Below are positions 14,243 to 26,045 of a stretch of DNA of 64,000 nt, piece by piece. Under the pieces are notes generated by a model, which was given only the letters and a program-made list of their open reading frames with translations, was not told the DNA's origin and searched no databases. The stretch is taken from the NCBI RefSeq assembly GCF_047496725.1, contig NC_132972.1, positions 8,017,501-8,081,500 on the forward strand, given 5' to 3'. This stretch comes from Anoplolepis gracilipes (Eukaryota; Arthropoda; Insecta; Hymenoptera; Formicidae). How positions within the stretch are numbered: position 1 is the stretch's first letter; each line of letters begins with the position of its first letter. Both the position numbers and the translations under genes were made by a program.

Positions 14243-14309
14243 TTTGAGAGCATTTCATCCGGTAGTGTAGATCATGCGAGGGAACTAAATCAAATCTGTC
14301 GCGAGTAGG
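14160..14309 (+). promoter_or_regulatory. Leader region of tsg with (GT)n(GA)n microsatellite
   Basis: The 150 bases before the tsg start contain a GT run (about 14178-14198) followed directly by GA repeats to about 14240, ending some 70 bases before the ATG. I cannot place the transcription start. The tract lies in either the proximal promoter or the 5' leader. Confidence 0.4.
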
Positions 14310-15820
14310 ATGACAAGCTGGAGTGTGTTGTTCGTCGCAGCCGCCGTCGGGATTCTGCTGCTGATGACCGCGACGAAACGCTCGGAAGCGTGCAACGAGG
14401 CGATCTGCGCCAGCGTCGTGAGCAAGTGCATGCTCACGCAGAGCTGTAAGTGCGACCTGGTTACCTGCACCTGTTGCAAGGAATGCTTTTCGTGCTTGAG
14501 TTACCTGTATGACGAGTGCTGCTCGTGCGTAGGTAAGGAACGCGGACGATACTTCAATCTGATATGTATATTGATATTTATATCAGGGTGTTGGAAGTAG
14601 TTTATATTATGTGTGCAATATTAGAAAATTAATTATAAAAATTATAAGAAGTATATAACAATTGCAAAAATTAGGAGACAACAACAGGATTTAAATTACA
14701 GTTCCAAATCAAGTTTAGAGGACATTTTTTTACGTTTTAAAAATTATAAATAAATTCTATAGATTATGTTTCTTTTTTTTTTATATTGTATCAATATATT
14801 ACATATACACATATATCATTTTATTAATATATTTTTGGAAAAGCTTTATATGGAAGAAAATAAAACAGACGCTTTTTAATTTAAGCTTGTACGATTGATT
14901 TTATTCTATTACTCAGATAAAAAAGAAAATGATATATAATTTCGAAATATTTGTAAATAACGTAACATGTCTTTGCGAGTACAGATCTTTGCCCGAAGCC
15001 AAATGTTACTAAAAAAAGCCAGTCTCAGGTGGTGGAATTCACTGATCCGATACCAGCGCTTTTCCAAGCACTCACGGCCGAGGCGGACCCACGCGAACGA
15101 TGGCTTACCTTCACGTATCCAGTAGATTTTGACATGTCACTACTCACACCAAAGCACGAAAACGAGATGAAATATCAATTGCGTAAGTATCGAATATTTT
15201 GAATATACATATAATTGCAAATAAAAGTATGAACATATATTTTTTTGCAACATATTCAGTGCCAAAAAGTATGAAAAAAACTGCTAAAATGAGTTAGTTA
15301 ATCGCAAATTGCATAATATGCATATTATATACAATAGCTGATTAAAATATTAATATAAATAAGATAATATTAATATCAAAATTATATAAATTATATATAT
15401 GTGTTAAAAAATAATAAAATAAAACAAGTTTTCGTACAGTGAAAATTTTATAATTAAACTTATCGATGCACAGACTTCGGTTAAATGACGCGAGAAATCG
15501 ATATATTTTGAATGACAGAATTCGCGGACGGAAAGCTGAGCCCGCTGAAACCAAACGTGATGACGGTGAATTGCACCGTCGCGTTTATGGCACAGTGTAC
15601 TTCCTGGAACAAATGTCAAAACTCGTGCCAGAGTATGGGCGCCTCGAGCTTCAGGTGGTTCTTCGACGGTTGTTGCGAATGCATAGGCCACACGTGCATA
15701 AACTATGGAATCAACGAGTCTAGATGCACGCAATGTCCACTGGAGAAGGAGGGCGAGTCGGATGAGTACAACGATTACGGTCAGGACGAGGAGGAGTTGG
15801 ACGAGGACGAAATGGATTAG
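14310..15820 (+). CDS. tsg: Twisted gastrulation (Tsg), secreted BMP-binding protein, 3 exons
   Basis: Coding exons are 14310-14532, 14985-15182 and 15519-15820, all joined in phase 1 with GT-AG borders, giving 723 nt (240 residues plus stop). The start is the first ATG before a hydrophobic signal peptide (about residues 5-20, rich in V, A, I and L), followed by a dense cysteine module containing ACNEAIC, KCMLTQSCKC and CTCCKECFSC. The third exon carries the second cysteine block (CQNSCQSMGASSF, GCCECIGHTCINYGINES). This two-block pattern is that of the Tsg family, extracellular proteins that bind BMP/Dpp together with chordin/Sog and modulate dorsal-ventral signalling. Sequons are visible at NVT, NCT and NES. 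An oddity is the last ~25 residues, which are mostly Asp/Glu. I identify the family from the cysteine pattern; the fine role in this species is inference. The next gene, on the minus strand, converges on it about 2.2 kb downstream. Confidence 0.93.
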
Positions 15821-16125
15821 CTGTCAGTTATTGTATCTTTTTATCACTTTTGTCGCGTGATCAAGAGAAAAGTGCTTCGCGCAAACGATGGTGATTGTTA
15901 CATCGCGGAGTTGACTTTGATAAAAAAAAGTCTGTCGTGTGCAAAAGTGAATTTTACCCTGGACTTTAATATACACTTAGAGTTTTATTTTTCCAAAATA
16001 ATTACGCAACGTTAAAGCAATTTTTTCATAATAATAATTAAATTTTTTAGTAACTTTATTAATAAAAATTTTACCTGTTTTACGAATTTTGAAAATGACT
16101 TTGAATTGTTGAAATCACACAACAT

Positions 16126-16225
16126 CCCAGGTAGCACTGTTCGTTTTATAAACGTTTTCTAAACGTATCTAATACGAAAAGATACGTTTATAAAACGTTT
16201 ATTAAACGAACATGTGCTACTTGGG
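16126..16225. mobile_element. Short palindromic MITE, copy 1 (CCCAGGTAGCAC ends)
   Basis: A 100-bp near-perfect palindrome. It begins CCCAGGTAGCACTGTTCG and ends with the reverse complement of CCCAAGTAGCACATGTTCG. The interior is built from alternating AAACGT/ACGTTT units. It is flanked by AT on both sides, consistent with a 2-bp target duplication. A second copy lies at 60152-60261. It has no coding capacity. Confidence 0.8.
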
Positions 16226-17405
16226 ATACACATGCTCGAAAATTTCTCAGTTTTTGCAAAATTAATTTTTTGATCGTGATAAAATTCATAAGTGTAAATC
16301 TAATTGTAGAGTGTCGTAAGTTTTTTCTTTTAGAGAAAGAAATTTATAATGAACTTTATCGCAATATAATTTAAGATAGAGTCGCCGACTGCCGACGACG
16401 TAGAAATGTGTCAAGGAACACGAAGGCGACCAGACACGACTGTTCTCCAAGAGATCTAGTTTCTGTGTATGACTGCAATAATAAAGCTGTAAATGTAGTC
16501 TTTCGAATCTTTTTTTATTAAGAATGCACTCGAGTAGCATTAAGTTAGATTATAACGTCGAAAATTTTTATTATCGCATTCGTGCCATAAGTAAAATTGT
16601 ACATACATCAATTCTCATCTCGATTCTTAAGAACATCGAGATCGCTTTACACACGTAAGACACCTCCAAATTCTTCTGGGAAAGGAAATTGAAACTTACA
16701 ATACTCCCCGTTACCATGATAAATCTCTAAATATATATACTGTAAAACGACAACAAGTATTTGCAGCGACCATTTTAAAGCAATCGCAAGAATTATAACA
16801 GACCATAATCATATGTTGTATTTATAAAAATATATTTTTAAGATAAATATTTTAGTAAAAAAAAAAAAAAAAAAGAAAAAAAAATACAAGTTAAGGCACG
16901 TAAAGCGTGTGATAAATTTGTACATGTATATCCGAAGATATATCGATTATAAATATACATTAAAGAAAAAAAGTTTAAAATTAATTTTTTAGAGATATAG
17001 ATATCGACAATAAATTCTATTCGGATCTTTATTTATATAATTAATGCAGCTATATTGAATTCTCTATTTATGTAATATGGGATATATGGTCGAGAATTTA
17101 CGAAGAATTTACTGCGTCTGAGACAGTCGTACGGTGTTAGATACGCAGTAGAAGTAAATATAAATGCGTCATTTCTTCGAATGGAATGTGATATGCTTCA
17201 TTGATTGTATAATGATATTTAGCAAGGTGTGAAAAAACACTCTCGAGTTTTACATTATCCGATTAAATGGTAGTAGTAAATCACAGGTTTTGGTATCGAC
17301 AGGAATTCGAGAAAGATTGATTCTCTTCAATTGTGAGCCAAATGATACTGTCCTCGATTGGTTCATGCATACATATATACGTATATTAGGAGTTTTAACA
17401 ATATA

Positions 17406-17612
17406 TAGGGCGTTTATTTTTAAACGTAAGCTTCACACTTCGTAGTATTTATCAGATTAGTAGAAATGATTTAAATGTTTATGTATACGTACGCGATACG
17501 ATACGCCCTTTTAAATATAGCGAATAGGACATGTAAATTTATACTAATTTGATATATATTTTACGATTTAAAATATCTCACAATAAATAAATATTACGAA
17601 GTGAGCACCCTG
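17406..17612. repeat. Possible TIR remnant
   Basis: TTCACACTTCGTAGTATTTA (17431 on) pairs with AAATATTACGAAGTGAG (17589 on). The outer ends TAGGGCG and CACCCTGTA are only partly complementary. Probably a decayed MITE. Confidence 0.4.
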
Positions 17613-17983
17613 TATAACGTTCTTTATATATTTTTCTATATTGTACACTCAATATACACGTACTAACTCGCGCTCACAAATATCAAACATGTATACACAT
17701 CACGAATAAAATTGGTCGAATCACTATTGTAAGTGAATTCACGGATCAACAAATTTCATCTTTGAGATGATTTACCTTTGGATTGCTAGATCACAAGAGA
17801 TATACTTCTATTTTTTTTTCACACTAATGATTGAAACAACATTTTATATATTAGATTTTCTATTATTTTTTTAGGGTGTAATATCTTTAAAAAATCACAT
17901 AAAAAGGATTATTTCACGATTTATCAGTAATCCAAAGATTGAATTTCTCATCGGATACATTTGAAATAAGAAGTGGCAGACAT

Positions 17984-20706
17984 TTAAGTGGGTGGATGTT
18001 CATCTTGTATCTCGTTGCTCTCCGGCAACTTGATGAAGGACAAGTCGCCACCGCTCCACATCGAGTACAATTGCGATCTCGTACATTCCTAAAAGCAACG
18101 ATGTTTAGAGATGTATGAGAGAGGGAATCAAGAGAGCAAGCGAGAAATTAGAGTTTCCAAGCGTCGTGTAATATAACGAGACAGTGTAAATAGAAGGATG
18201 TAACCGTATATAAGTAATTTGTACGCTATCTTAATTTTTTTTAGATCGCATATACATCTCTTAAATACATATCCTCTAGCATTAATCGTTTTGTCTAAAT
18301 CTTCAAATTTTTTGTATATATAGTTCTAGAATTTATATATCTATTATTTTAAATCGCATGAAGCCGAGACATTCACTGTGCAAAAGTGTCAAACATCTTT
18401 TTTTATCCACTGTATATTTCAGAAAAGATATTGGCTTATAATAAACTTAAGTTCACTAACAATCAGAAAACAACTGATCTCGTTTATTTACCCCGCCACC
18501 AGCGCTTTCTGAACCCGATCGGCTGTGCGCCGAGAGGCAGGAATCGGTCGACGAGCTGCTCTTGCGAGAGGGCAATGTGTCCGCTGTACCTTCAACGAAA
18601 GCGTGCGAGCTGAGATCATCGCGTTTGATCAAGTTTTATAGAGATTACGTATTCTTAGAACAAAAAAAAATATTTCGGGTACGGCACGATATATTTAACG
18701 TACTCACCAGTTTCCGTTTCTCTATGATCGCAATGCGAATGAATGCTATCCTTACTATCGCCGTGACTGCCACTGGCACCGCTTTGTTCTGCAATGACAT
18801 TATGACAATATTATTTATGATTTTCATGATTTTAAAATCCTCATCTTTAAATGAACGACGATAAATCTTACCCGAATCTCTGTGTTCGCCGCTATGAATA
18901 CTGTGATCGCTATCACGATGTCCGGATTGATCGGAATGATCGCTAGAATCCTGAGGCCAGCATCTGGGAGAACCTATTCTACGCGATCTCGACCAGATGG
19001 CAGAGTCGTAATTCGAGTCGAAATTGCAGGTTGTCAAAGTGACGCCCGGGATATGCTGACTAGTGTAAGCCGAGAGTTGATTGGACGGCCGAACTCCTGC
19101 ACAACGCACAACCTTCCAATTGCATGGAGAATACGAAACAAAGAATAGCTTGTATATTTTTTTTTTTAATTTTACGAAAATTACAAATTAAAAGAGAAAT
19201 ATGAATTTCTAATACTCGCAGGAGCAGATATTGAGCTTTTGTATTAATTTCAAAGATGATTAAAACTTGATCCACATTCCTCATAAAAAAAGATTCACTT
19301 ACATCTTGCGAAGAAATATTTCCTCTCACAACATGAAAATCATTTGTTTTATTTTGAAGAACGCGAGAAGGTTCATTAAAGAACTTGTTGAGGTTTTTTT
19401 TAGCTCTACCTGGTTTACAAGATAACAACTGAATCGCTTCTTGCAGACCGTCCTGACTAGCCATCGTAGACGTTTTCCACACCGAATCAGGCGTAGTTGA
19501 TCTGCTGCGATCTTGCTGGGGTACCCTTAATCTCGACCTCGCATCCTGACGTGGCCACTCTATTACGTGCTTGCAATCCCAAGGCATCGACCAACGCCTC
19601 ATCGTGCTCTCGACGGACTCGCCTGACATTTCCGCCGCCGCCGTTTCCGACCACCTCCTCTGAACCTTTATACACGAAACCAAGCATGACCGAGCTTACT
19701 ACAAGTCGTTTCCAAGTTAACAAACATACATGCTAATTACCTGCGGAAACAACGAATACGGCAAGGGGGATCTCCGACAATTAGATTGTTGGGTGGACGA
19801 GGAGGAAATTGGCGGTATCGGTGAACTGTAAAGACGTTCAAAGCATTGCTGTAACGTGGCGATATCGCAATCGCCGCTACCGTTCTGGGAGCAAGAACAT
19901 TCTGCCATACCACCTGAATAGTCAAATTAGAGAACAATTGAAAGTAGAACTTTGTTAAACCAAACTCAAAGTGTCATCATTATCTGTATTGCTTCAATTC
20001 AAATTTCTATTAAATCTAGCGTTACTTTAATGTTTCAATCTATTTTTTAATTTTAATATTTTTCTAAAATAATCTTATTCTAATTTGCTTAAAATATTTC
20101 AATAATTTTATCTAGTGACCAAATGTAATAACTTTAATAATACAGGCTTACCCAAGCACTCACAACAAGCAACGCAGAACTGATATTGCAAGTTTATGAA
20201 TGTTAAGAGATTTTCTCTCAGAATATCCTGAAAGTGCAAAAGCACTCTGTCAGTTACGCTAATACTTTAAAGAGATAATATAATTAAAGAGATAATTTAA
20301 TTATATTACTAACATGTTTGTCCCCATCATTGTCACGAGATTCATGATCCCTCAGAGCAGTGATTACATGATTCTTAACAGTACTGCTGGCTATATGTGT
20401 GGCTCTTGTCAACTCTTCCCATCCAGCCAGACATTGACCTGTCAAACGGCACTGTGCCACTGTATCATGCATAGAAAGAAGTGCTTGCAGGGATTGAGCC
20501 AACTTAGTACCAGCTGTACATAGGCCATTAAGTGTCTGTAGTATGAGAGATGATTTATTTTCTGCATGGCGATACAACACAAGTACTATCGAAGGCATAC
20601 CAACCTGTAAGTATATCAACCAGTTACCAAGGCATTCATTTATTTCTAACTGACCTCTTGAAATCTGGCCGTCAATAGACTTTGGCTCTGTTCCACCTTC
20701 AGCCAT
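17984..20706 (-). CDS. Uncharacterised serine-rich protein, 8 coding exons
   Basis: Reading on the minus strand, coding exons are 20706-20314, 20227-20152, 19913-19741, 19659-19303, 19112-18872, 18788-18708, 18589-18492 and 18088-17984. Phases join as 0, 1, 0, 0, 1, 1, 0, giving 1524 nt (507 residues plus TAA). I do not recognise the family. The N-terminal ~160 residues look helical and Leu/Cys-rich (GNWLIYLQ, TLNGLCTAGTKLAQSLQALL, NLQYQFCVACCECL). The middle and C-terminus are low-complexity Ser/His/Asp-rich (DSSDHSDQSGHRDSDHSIHS, RKSSSSTDSCLSAH), likely disordered and phosphorylated. The protein ends with a conserved-looking SMWSGGDLSFIKLPES. No signal peptide or membrane helix is seen, so it is probably intracellular. 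The fifth and seventh exons use GAAG acceptors chosen only because they keep phase, which is the weak point of the model. A 69-nt in-frame part of exon 1 may be an intron. Confidence 0.68.
20536..20604 (-). other. Candidate exitron (retainable in-frame intron) in exon 1 of the minus-strand gene
   Basis: On the minus strand the sequence runs TTACAG then GTTGGT at the left edge and a pyrimidine-rich CTCATACTACAG at the right edge. The 69 nt between are a multiple of three, contain no stop and would encode 23 residues. Removal joins IYLQ to TLNGLCTAG in phase 0 and makes one continuous helical stretch. It could be an ordinary short intron or an optionally retained one. Confidence 0.55.
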
Positions 20707-21427
20707 AGCTGAACTCTTTTAGATTGTCAAATGCCTAATAAAGCTCATCACTTAGTCTCACGCATAAATATTTCAAATATCCAACATAAAGAGAAGGTAC
20801 AAAATACAGTCACTAGAATTTATCACAAAATAGTAAAATACTACAGAAGCAACAACTTTGTGGCAAAAAAGTCAATGCACTGATGCAGTGCAGACCCTTC
20901 CTGAAAAAAAAAAACAAAAATAGAGCAACGTTAATGAGAGACATATAAATCATTGAATTTAATTGACAATAACGTGATTTCAGTACTCACATGTTTCTAA
21001 TTAAATTAACTCAAAGGCTTGAATTATCTCGTGGGAAAATCATGATTCTTGTACTGATGCCGGCGCCAACCCTACGGGTATTCGCCATACAAATACAAGT
21101 GAGATACCAAAGCACCTGCACGCGCGTTCCGTCCACTGTCATCGCTGGTCGTCGCTCCGGCTGCGAATGCTGAGTGAGACATAGTACTACGAGAGTCTGT
21201 TAGATGACGCCATTCGATAGTTGTAACGTTTATAATCGAACGATACATCGCGCTCTCGTCAAGGAATCACGCGACTCGATTGAGAGATAACATTGTTTTG
21301 ACAGATGCGACGTTATTTCACATTAATGTCCTTACTCTTATAATTTTAAGCAAGACTTTGGTTTATTTTTATTGCAATGTTCGATATTTTTATTCTTTTC
21401 AAATTCGTGATATGTGATATATAACAG

Positions 21428-21872
21428 CAGAAAGAAGCCTGAGAGTCATCCCCTCGATTTATTTATAGTCCGTTCTTATATATAAGATCATCTTAAGACA
21501 TGTTTTTAGTCGACTTAAGACTACGTTCAGCTAATCCGGCCGAATAGAATTTTAAGATCTTACTTAAGACGAGCTTGAATATAAGAACGGACTATGAATA
21601 CCGGCCTTATGTTCATAAAAAATGGACATTGCAACTACATAGCTGTGTCCACGAAATTTATTATTTTGCTTATTCGCTTTCACCTGAAAATAATTTGTTA
21701 TTTCTCTTCACTCTGGCAATAATTTACTTTTAATATTAAATAACCAAATAAATATTGTCAATATTCTAATTTCGCCAATAATATCTTGATTTTCTATAAT
21801 TCTTTTTCTTTTATTAAACTCGAGTTTAATAAAGCTAAATCGAGGGGATGACCGCTCTCAGGTTTCTCTTTG
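21428..21872. mobile_element. Inverted-repeat element with a second palindrome nested inside
   Basis: The outer arms are 21428-21461 (contains CCTGAGAGTCATCCCCTCG) and 21836-21872 (its imperfect reverse complement, with CGAGGGGATGACCGCTCTC). Within lies an independent palindrome at 21465-21595 that starts ATAGTCCGTTCTTATAT and ends with its exact reverse complement. This is consistent with one non-autonomous element inserted in another. No coding capacity; superfamily unknown. Confidence 0.7.
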
Positions 21873-21884
21873 TATATAATTATC

Positions 21885-22650
21885 CCTACAATACAATGAT
21901 ATATTGATGGAATATTGCGGGAATATTGTTTTGTAAAATTGGAATATTGCATGCAACATGCCTGAAAGCTTGCCACAATATAAATATGTCCGCTCCGAAA
22001 TTATATTGTGCAATATCTGTAATGATGCTGATATATTTCTGCAACGTCAATACAAGATATTGCAGAATAGTTCTTATTTTTGTATAATACTTATTTATTC
22101 GATTTTTAAACAATTAGTTTAATACCTGAATTCTTTTAGGTACACGATATATCACAAATTAAGCTGATAGAAAAATAGAGTTAATAGTTGCATTTGTAAC
22201 TTTAGATACTTTCATAAAAAAACTTGAATACGGAATAAATAACATATAGTTAACTAACAAAAGATATGTGATTGCATTATAGTAATATTTTGCAAGATAT
22301 AGTAATATTTTGCAATATCTCTAATAAAATATTAAATTTATATATATATATTTGCACAAATATGGCTGCAATTTGTAAAATGTCACAATATTGAAATATT
22401 TATGCAATATTTCAGTAATATTTTGTGCTGTAACAATTTAATTTTTGTATAAATTTTCTATAAATTATACTTGTTCTTTTGTAAATACACAAACAAACAA
22501 AAATATATATTTTTATAAAAATCTCGTTTAATAAATAAATATATTTTTTTGTTTGTATATTTACAAAAGAATAGCGTAATTTATAGAAAATTTATATGCA
22601 AAAATTAAATTGCTATATAGCGCGAAATATTCATAAAATATTGCATGAAT
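21885..22650. repeat. AT-rich fold-back block with GCAATATT motifs
   Basis: Repeated AATATTGC/GCAATATT words fill the block. A long imperfect inverted repeat occupies 22433-22612: TTTTCTATAAATT and TTCTTTTGTAAATA on the left are mirrored by TATTTACAAAAGAA and AATTTATAGAAAA on the right. This is probably a decayed MITE. Confidence 0.55.
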
Positions 22651-23847
22651 ATAAGTAACCAAATTTGTCAAGAGTTCGCACAGTGCAAGAAAATAAAATA
22701 ATGTATAAGATTGTATTAGATTATTATATATTGCATACTATACATTTTGAAATATTTATATAATACTTTGTTTAAAATTGAAATTATATATGTAATATAG
22801 TATATATTTCTTTCTATTAAACTATACATTCGCTATCTAATTACATTATTATTTATTAGACAATTATATTATTATATAATATTTTGCAAAGAGTTAAAAG
22901 TAACATTTATCGAAATCCTTATAAAAAGGATTCTTATAACATATATATATAAGGTTAAAAATATGAATGATAAAAACTGTACAAAAATTTTTAAATCGAT
23001 CAAATAGTTTAATAGCGATGATCAATTTTATTATATAATTCCGTAATTTTATTTTTATTAAATAAATTCCAAATAATATCGTTTATATTTAACATAATTT
23101 AGGAACGTAACATTATTTTAACATAGATATACGACGCATTCGGTTGACATTCGATTGTAATTATAATAGGAACGCGGATATAATTTTATAAAATTTATAA
23201 TGTCGAAGATCTTGCGGAAGGAAAGCGGAGGCGGCTTCTCTAACTCGTTAATCCGTTTCGCGTCTTTAACATCCCTAATTATAGCCTTAGAAAAGTAGTC
23301 TTTCCTGCAACACAAAACGCACGTTTCTTCATACTCAACCAGCTAACTAAAGTTGTTAGGATTTTATTAAAATCTTATTCAAATCTAAATATATTCTTTA
23401 TTATTCCTAATTATATCTCAAAATATAGCTAAAAAATGCGAAAGAAAGAAAATTAAATTAATTTTTTTTATAAAACTAAATGTAATCACGATACATTTGA
23501 TTGTATTATCATATATCACATGTATAAGTGTTTATTTTGAGAAGTGATGGTTTTAAAATATAACTGATTGCTCTTTTTTAAAGACATATCTAACAATACC
23601 TAAACATTTTAAAAACAGATTATTTTTTTAACATTTTTGTTTTTCGTTAAATCTAATTAAAAAGTTATTTTAATTTCAAGTTTTCGATTATATGTATATA
23701 TTAAAAGTATATACTATATATACTAAAAAAGTCACATTAAAACATTAAATTATATTGAAAAGATAGTTTTAGTCGAGTCGATTAGAATAATAATTTTTTG
23801 TTTAATTTAATAAATTTAGCAACAAAAAAAGAAAGTAACTAAAATTA

Positions 23848-23850
<3 letters not shown>

Positions 23851-23899
<49 letters not shown>
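23851..23899. repeat. (AT)n microsatellite
   Basis: About 49 bases of perfect AT dinucleotides in an AT-rich region. Confidence 0.9.
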
Positions 23900-23900
<1 letters not shown>

Positions 23901-24109
23901 CTTTATTAACATGTTATAAATATTTAAGTTTATTAAACAATCTTTCTAAAATAAATACATTAGCCGTTTTTTCAGAATTTAAATTAATCGCTATCATAGA
24001 ACATTATCATTTTACCCAAGTCTATTTTATTCTCAAAAATCACACATATCGATGAATATTTGTATATGTGCCTCTGTTTCTCGAATGAATACGGAAAAGA
24101 GGTAAACCT

Positions 24110-24345
24110 TGCTGGAGGTGAAAGGGGCCCAGATTGACGTCGTTGATTGAAAAAAAGACGGCGAACCAGCGAGGACAGAAGCGAGAGACACTGGAAGCGC
24201 GATCGCACGAAGAATATCGCGCGGTGGCAGGATTACAAGAAAGCAGTGAAGAAGAAGAGGGTCTCCAGGAGGTAGCGCGCGGTCCAGTAGTCCCGGAGAG
24301 GGGACCCTTAACGGTAAAGTCGCGGTAACTTTTATAGGCGACTCC
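24110..24345. other. Isolated GC- and CpG-rich patch
   Basis: About 235 bases of GC-rich sequence embedded in strongly AT-rich flanks. Both strands have open frames through it, but neither gives a recognisable protein or starts at ATG. It could be a noncoding exon, an old exon or a regulatory element. Confidence 0.35.
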
Positions 24346-26045
24346 ACGTCACTGACCACAACTGACTCTATGTTTTTTTTTTCCCAAGACGGCGCTTCTC
24401 CCTGAAGTACGCACTTTGTTTTTAGAATTTTTTGATGTAACAAATAAAATTCCAGCTCCTTTCTTCTGGAGTTCTCGAGGTTTTAAAAAGAGTTCTATAG
24501 AGAAAAATATAAAAGAAAGAGATATATAAGTGTCATTTTTACGTTTTCGTTATACGAAAGATTGTGGTAATAATTTTTTTTTATTTCTATCAGAATATAT
24601 ATATATATAAATTAGGCGTACATTAAAAGTTGCGTATTACATATATATTATTACATATATTTGCGATAGAACCGGTCCCTTTTAATGTAATTGCGAATTT
24701 TAAAAGGAGGTCGATCGGACATAAACAGTAATTTTTCAATCTAGTCCGGTTTTGATCCAGAATGTAGTTATATAGCGTTTCTAAGCTGCCGAAAAAAAAT
24801 TGAAGCATGGACAGAATTTAGTGTCTAGTGTATCAATTTGAAAATTTAAAAAATTTAGGAAATTACCAGTTTCCTTGACATGTAAACCGGAATGATCACT
24901 TGAACAATTTCAGTAATAAAAAGTACGAAATGTTTCATTAAGATTTGCATTAAATATTAGAATTTTATTATAAAATTAAAGTTGAATAATTGATGTATTT
25001 ATATTAATCAAAAAATTTACGTACGAGTATTAGTAGCGTTTATCAATGTAACACAATTTCATTAAAATTTCATTGTCCAATTTTAAATCTACGAAAACAA
25101 TTTCATCTATTCTTGAAGAAAATTTTTAAAGATTGGATCTTATTAAAATTATTAAGAATTATTATTTCTGCATCGTCCGTTAAAGTAATATTATTATTTA
25201 ATTTCCACAAAATTTAACGATTTAATGTTTTAAAAATTAAATCATGCCCTTTTCCACTGATCCAATTGAAGATTAATTTTTCCGTTGCTCTTCTCTCGTG
25301 GCATTTAACGGCAGTAGAACCTACGAGAGTGTGCGAAGATCTAATGAACTAGCTAACATTGTACTACGTATACAAACGTAGCAGTTGAACGTAATAATCG
25401 CTACTCGACTGATCGAGTCTGCTCAGCGCGGGACTTTCATCGTCGAGAGAGCAAAGAGGGCCTCAGGCCCGAGGCACTCGACGGTCGACCGGTGAAGGGA
25501 ACGGATCGTTGTCCGACTCGTGCGGCGAACAAATCGCGGGTAAAATGCCGTCGAGTTGATATTTTATTTTATCCACGTAGTTCCGCGTATCATCAAATGC
25601 GAAGATATATAATTTAGCCGATAAGGATGACCGAAGGATACATGAAAAATTCGACGACCGTTGAACGGTGTCGCGATTAATCCGAGAATCCTGGATTACG
25701 ACAAGCATCTCTGATCGTGGACTGAAAAGTGTATAGATCGTTAAGAAAGTGCCAACTGATTGTGTTGAAAAACTAGCCACGACATCGCTCGTCGAGCATC
25801 TTGAAAGATCAGCTGAAACTGCAAGCGTCTAATATCGATTCGACATTTCTGATCGTGTTTCACGAAAGCGTTTCGACATCGAGGAAAGAAACCTCTCTCG
25901 TAAAAGTTCCTTCGCGAGTGGTGCGCGAGTGCTCTCTCCTGAGAGGTCCTCTTATCCTTAGTGGACCCCGATACGGATGTTCGCGTATCGAGTTGATTCC
26001 TGGTTCGCTAGATCGTCGATGTGATCGCGTCGATCCGTGGAGAGA

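Larger units (their letters stand above)
15821..17983. other. Convergent intergenic region between tsg and the minus-strand gene
   Basis: AT-rich spacer between two convergent stop codons. It should contain both 3' UTRs. Candidate AATAAA signals for tsg are at 16061-16066 and 16480-16485; I cannot choose between them. If the later one is used, the tsg 3' UTR contains the palindromic repeat at 16126-16225. A possible terminal-inverted-repeat remnant lies at 17406-17612. No coding exon was seen. Confidence 0.5.
20707..26045. other. Intergenic region upstream of the minus-strand gene and of fw
   Basis: This region must hold the promoter and 5' UTR of the minus-strand gene (near 20.7-21.2 kb) and those of fw (near 25.3-26.0 kb, where CpG density rises). 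I could not place transcription starts. It also holds nested inverted-repeat elements (21428-21872), an AT-rich fold-back block (21885-22650), an (AT)n tract (23851-23899) and an isolated GC-rich patch (24110-24345). No coding exon is supported. Confidence 0.5.

Noticed and set aside
15404..15733. Minus-strand 109-codon frame opposite tsg exon 3
   Set aside because: Shadow of the real exon on the other strand; the plus-strand Tsg cysteine pattern is decisive.
19060..19683. 207-codon minus-strand frame as a single-exon gene
   Set aside because: It is exon 4 of the multi-exon gene plus read-through into intron; good splice sites end the coding part at 19303.
24033..24443. 136-codon minus-strand open frame
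   Set aside because: Open frames exist on both strands of the GC-rich patch; no recognisable motif or splice pattern.
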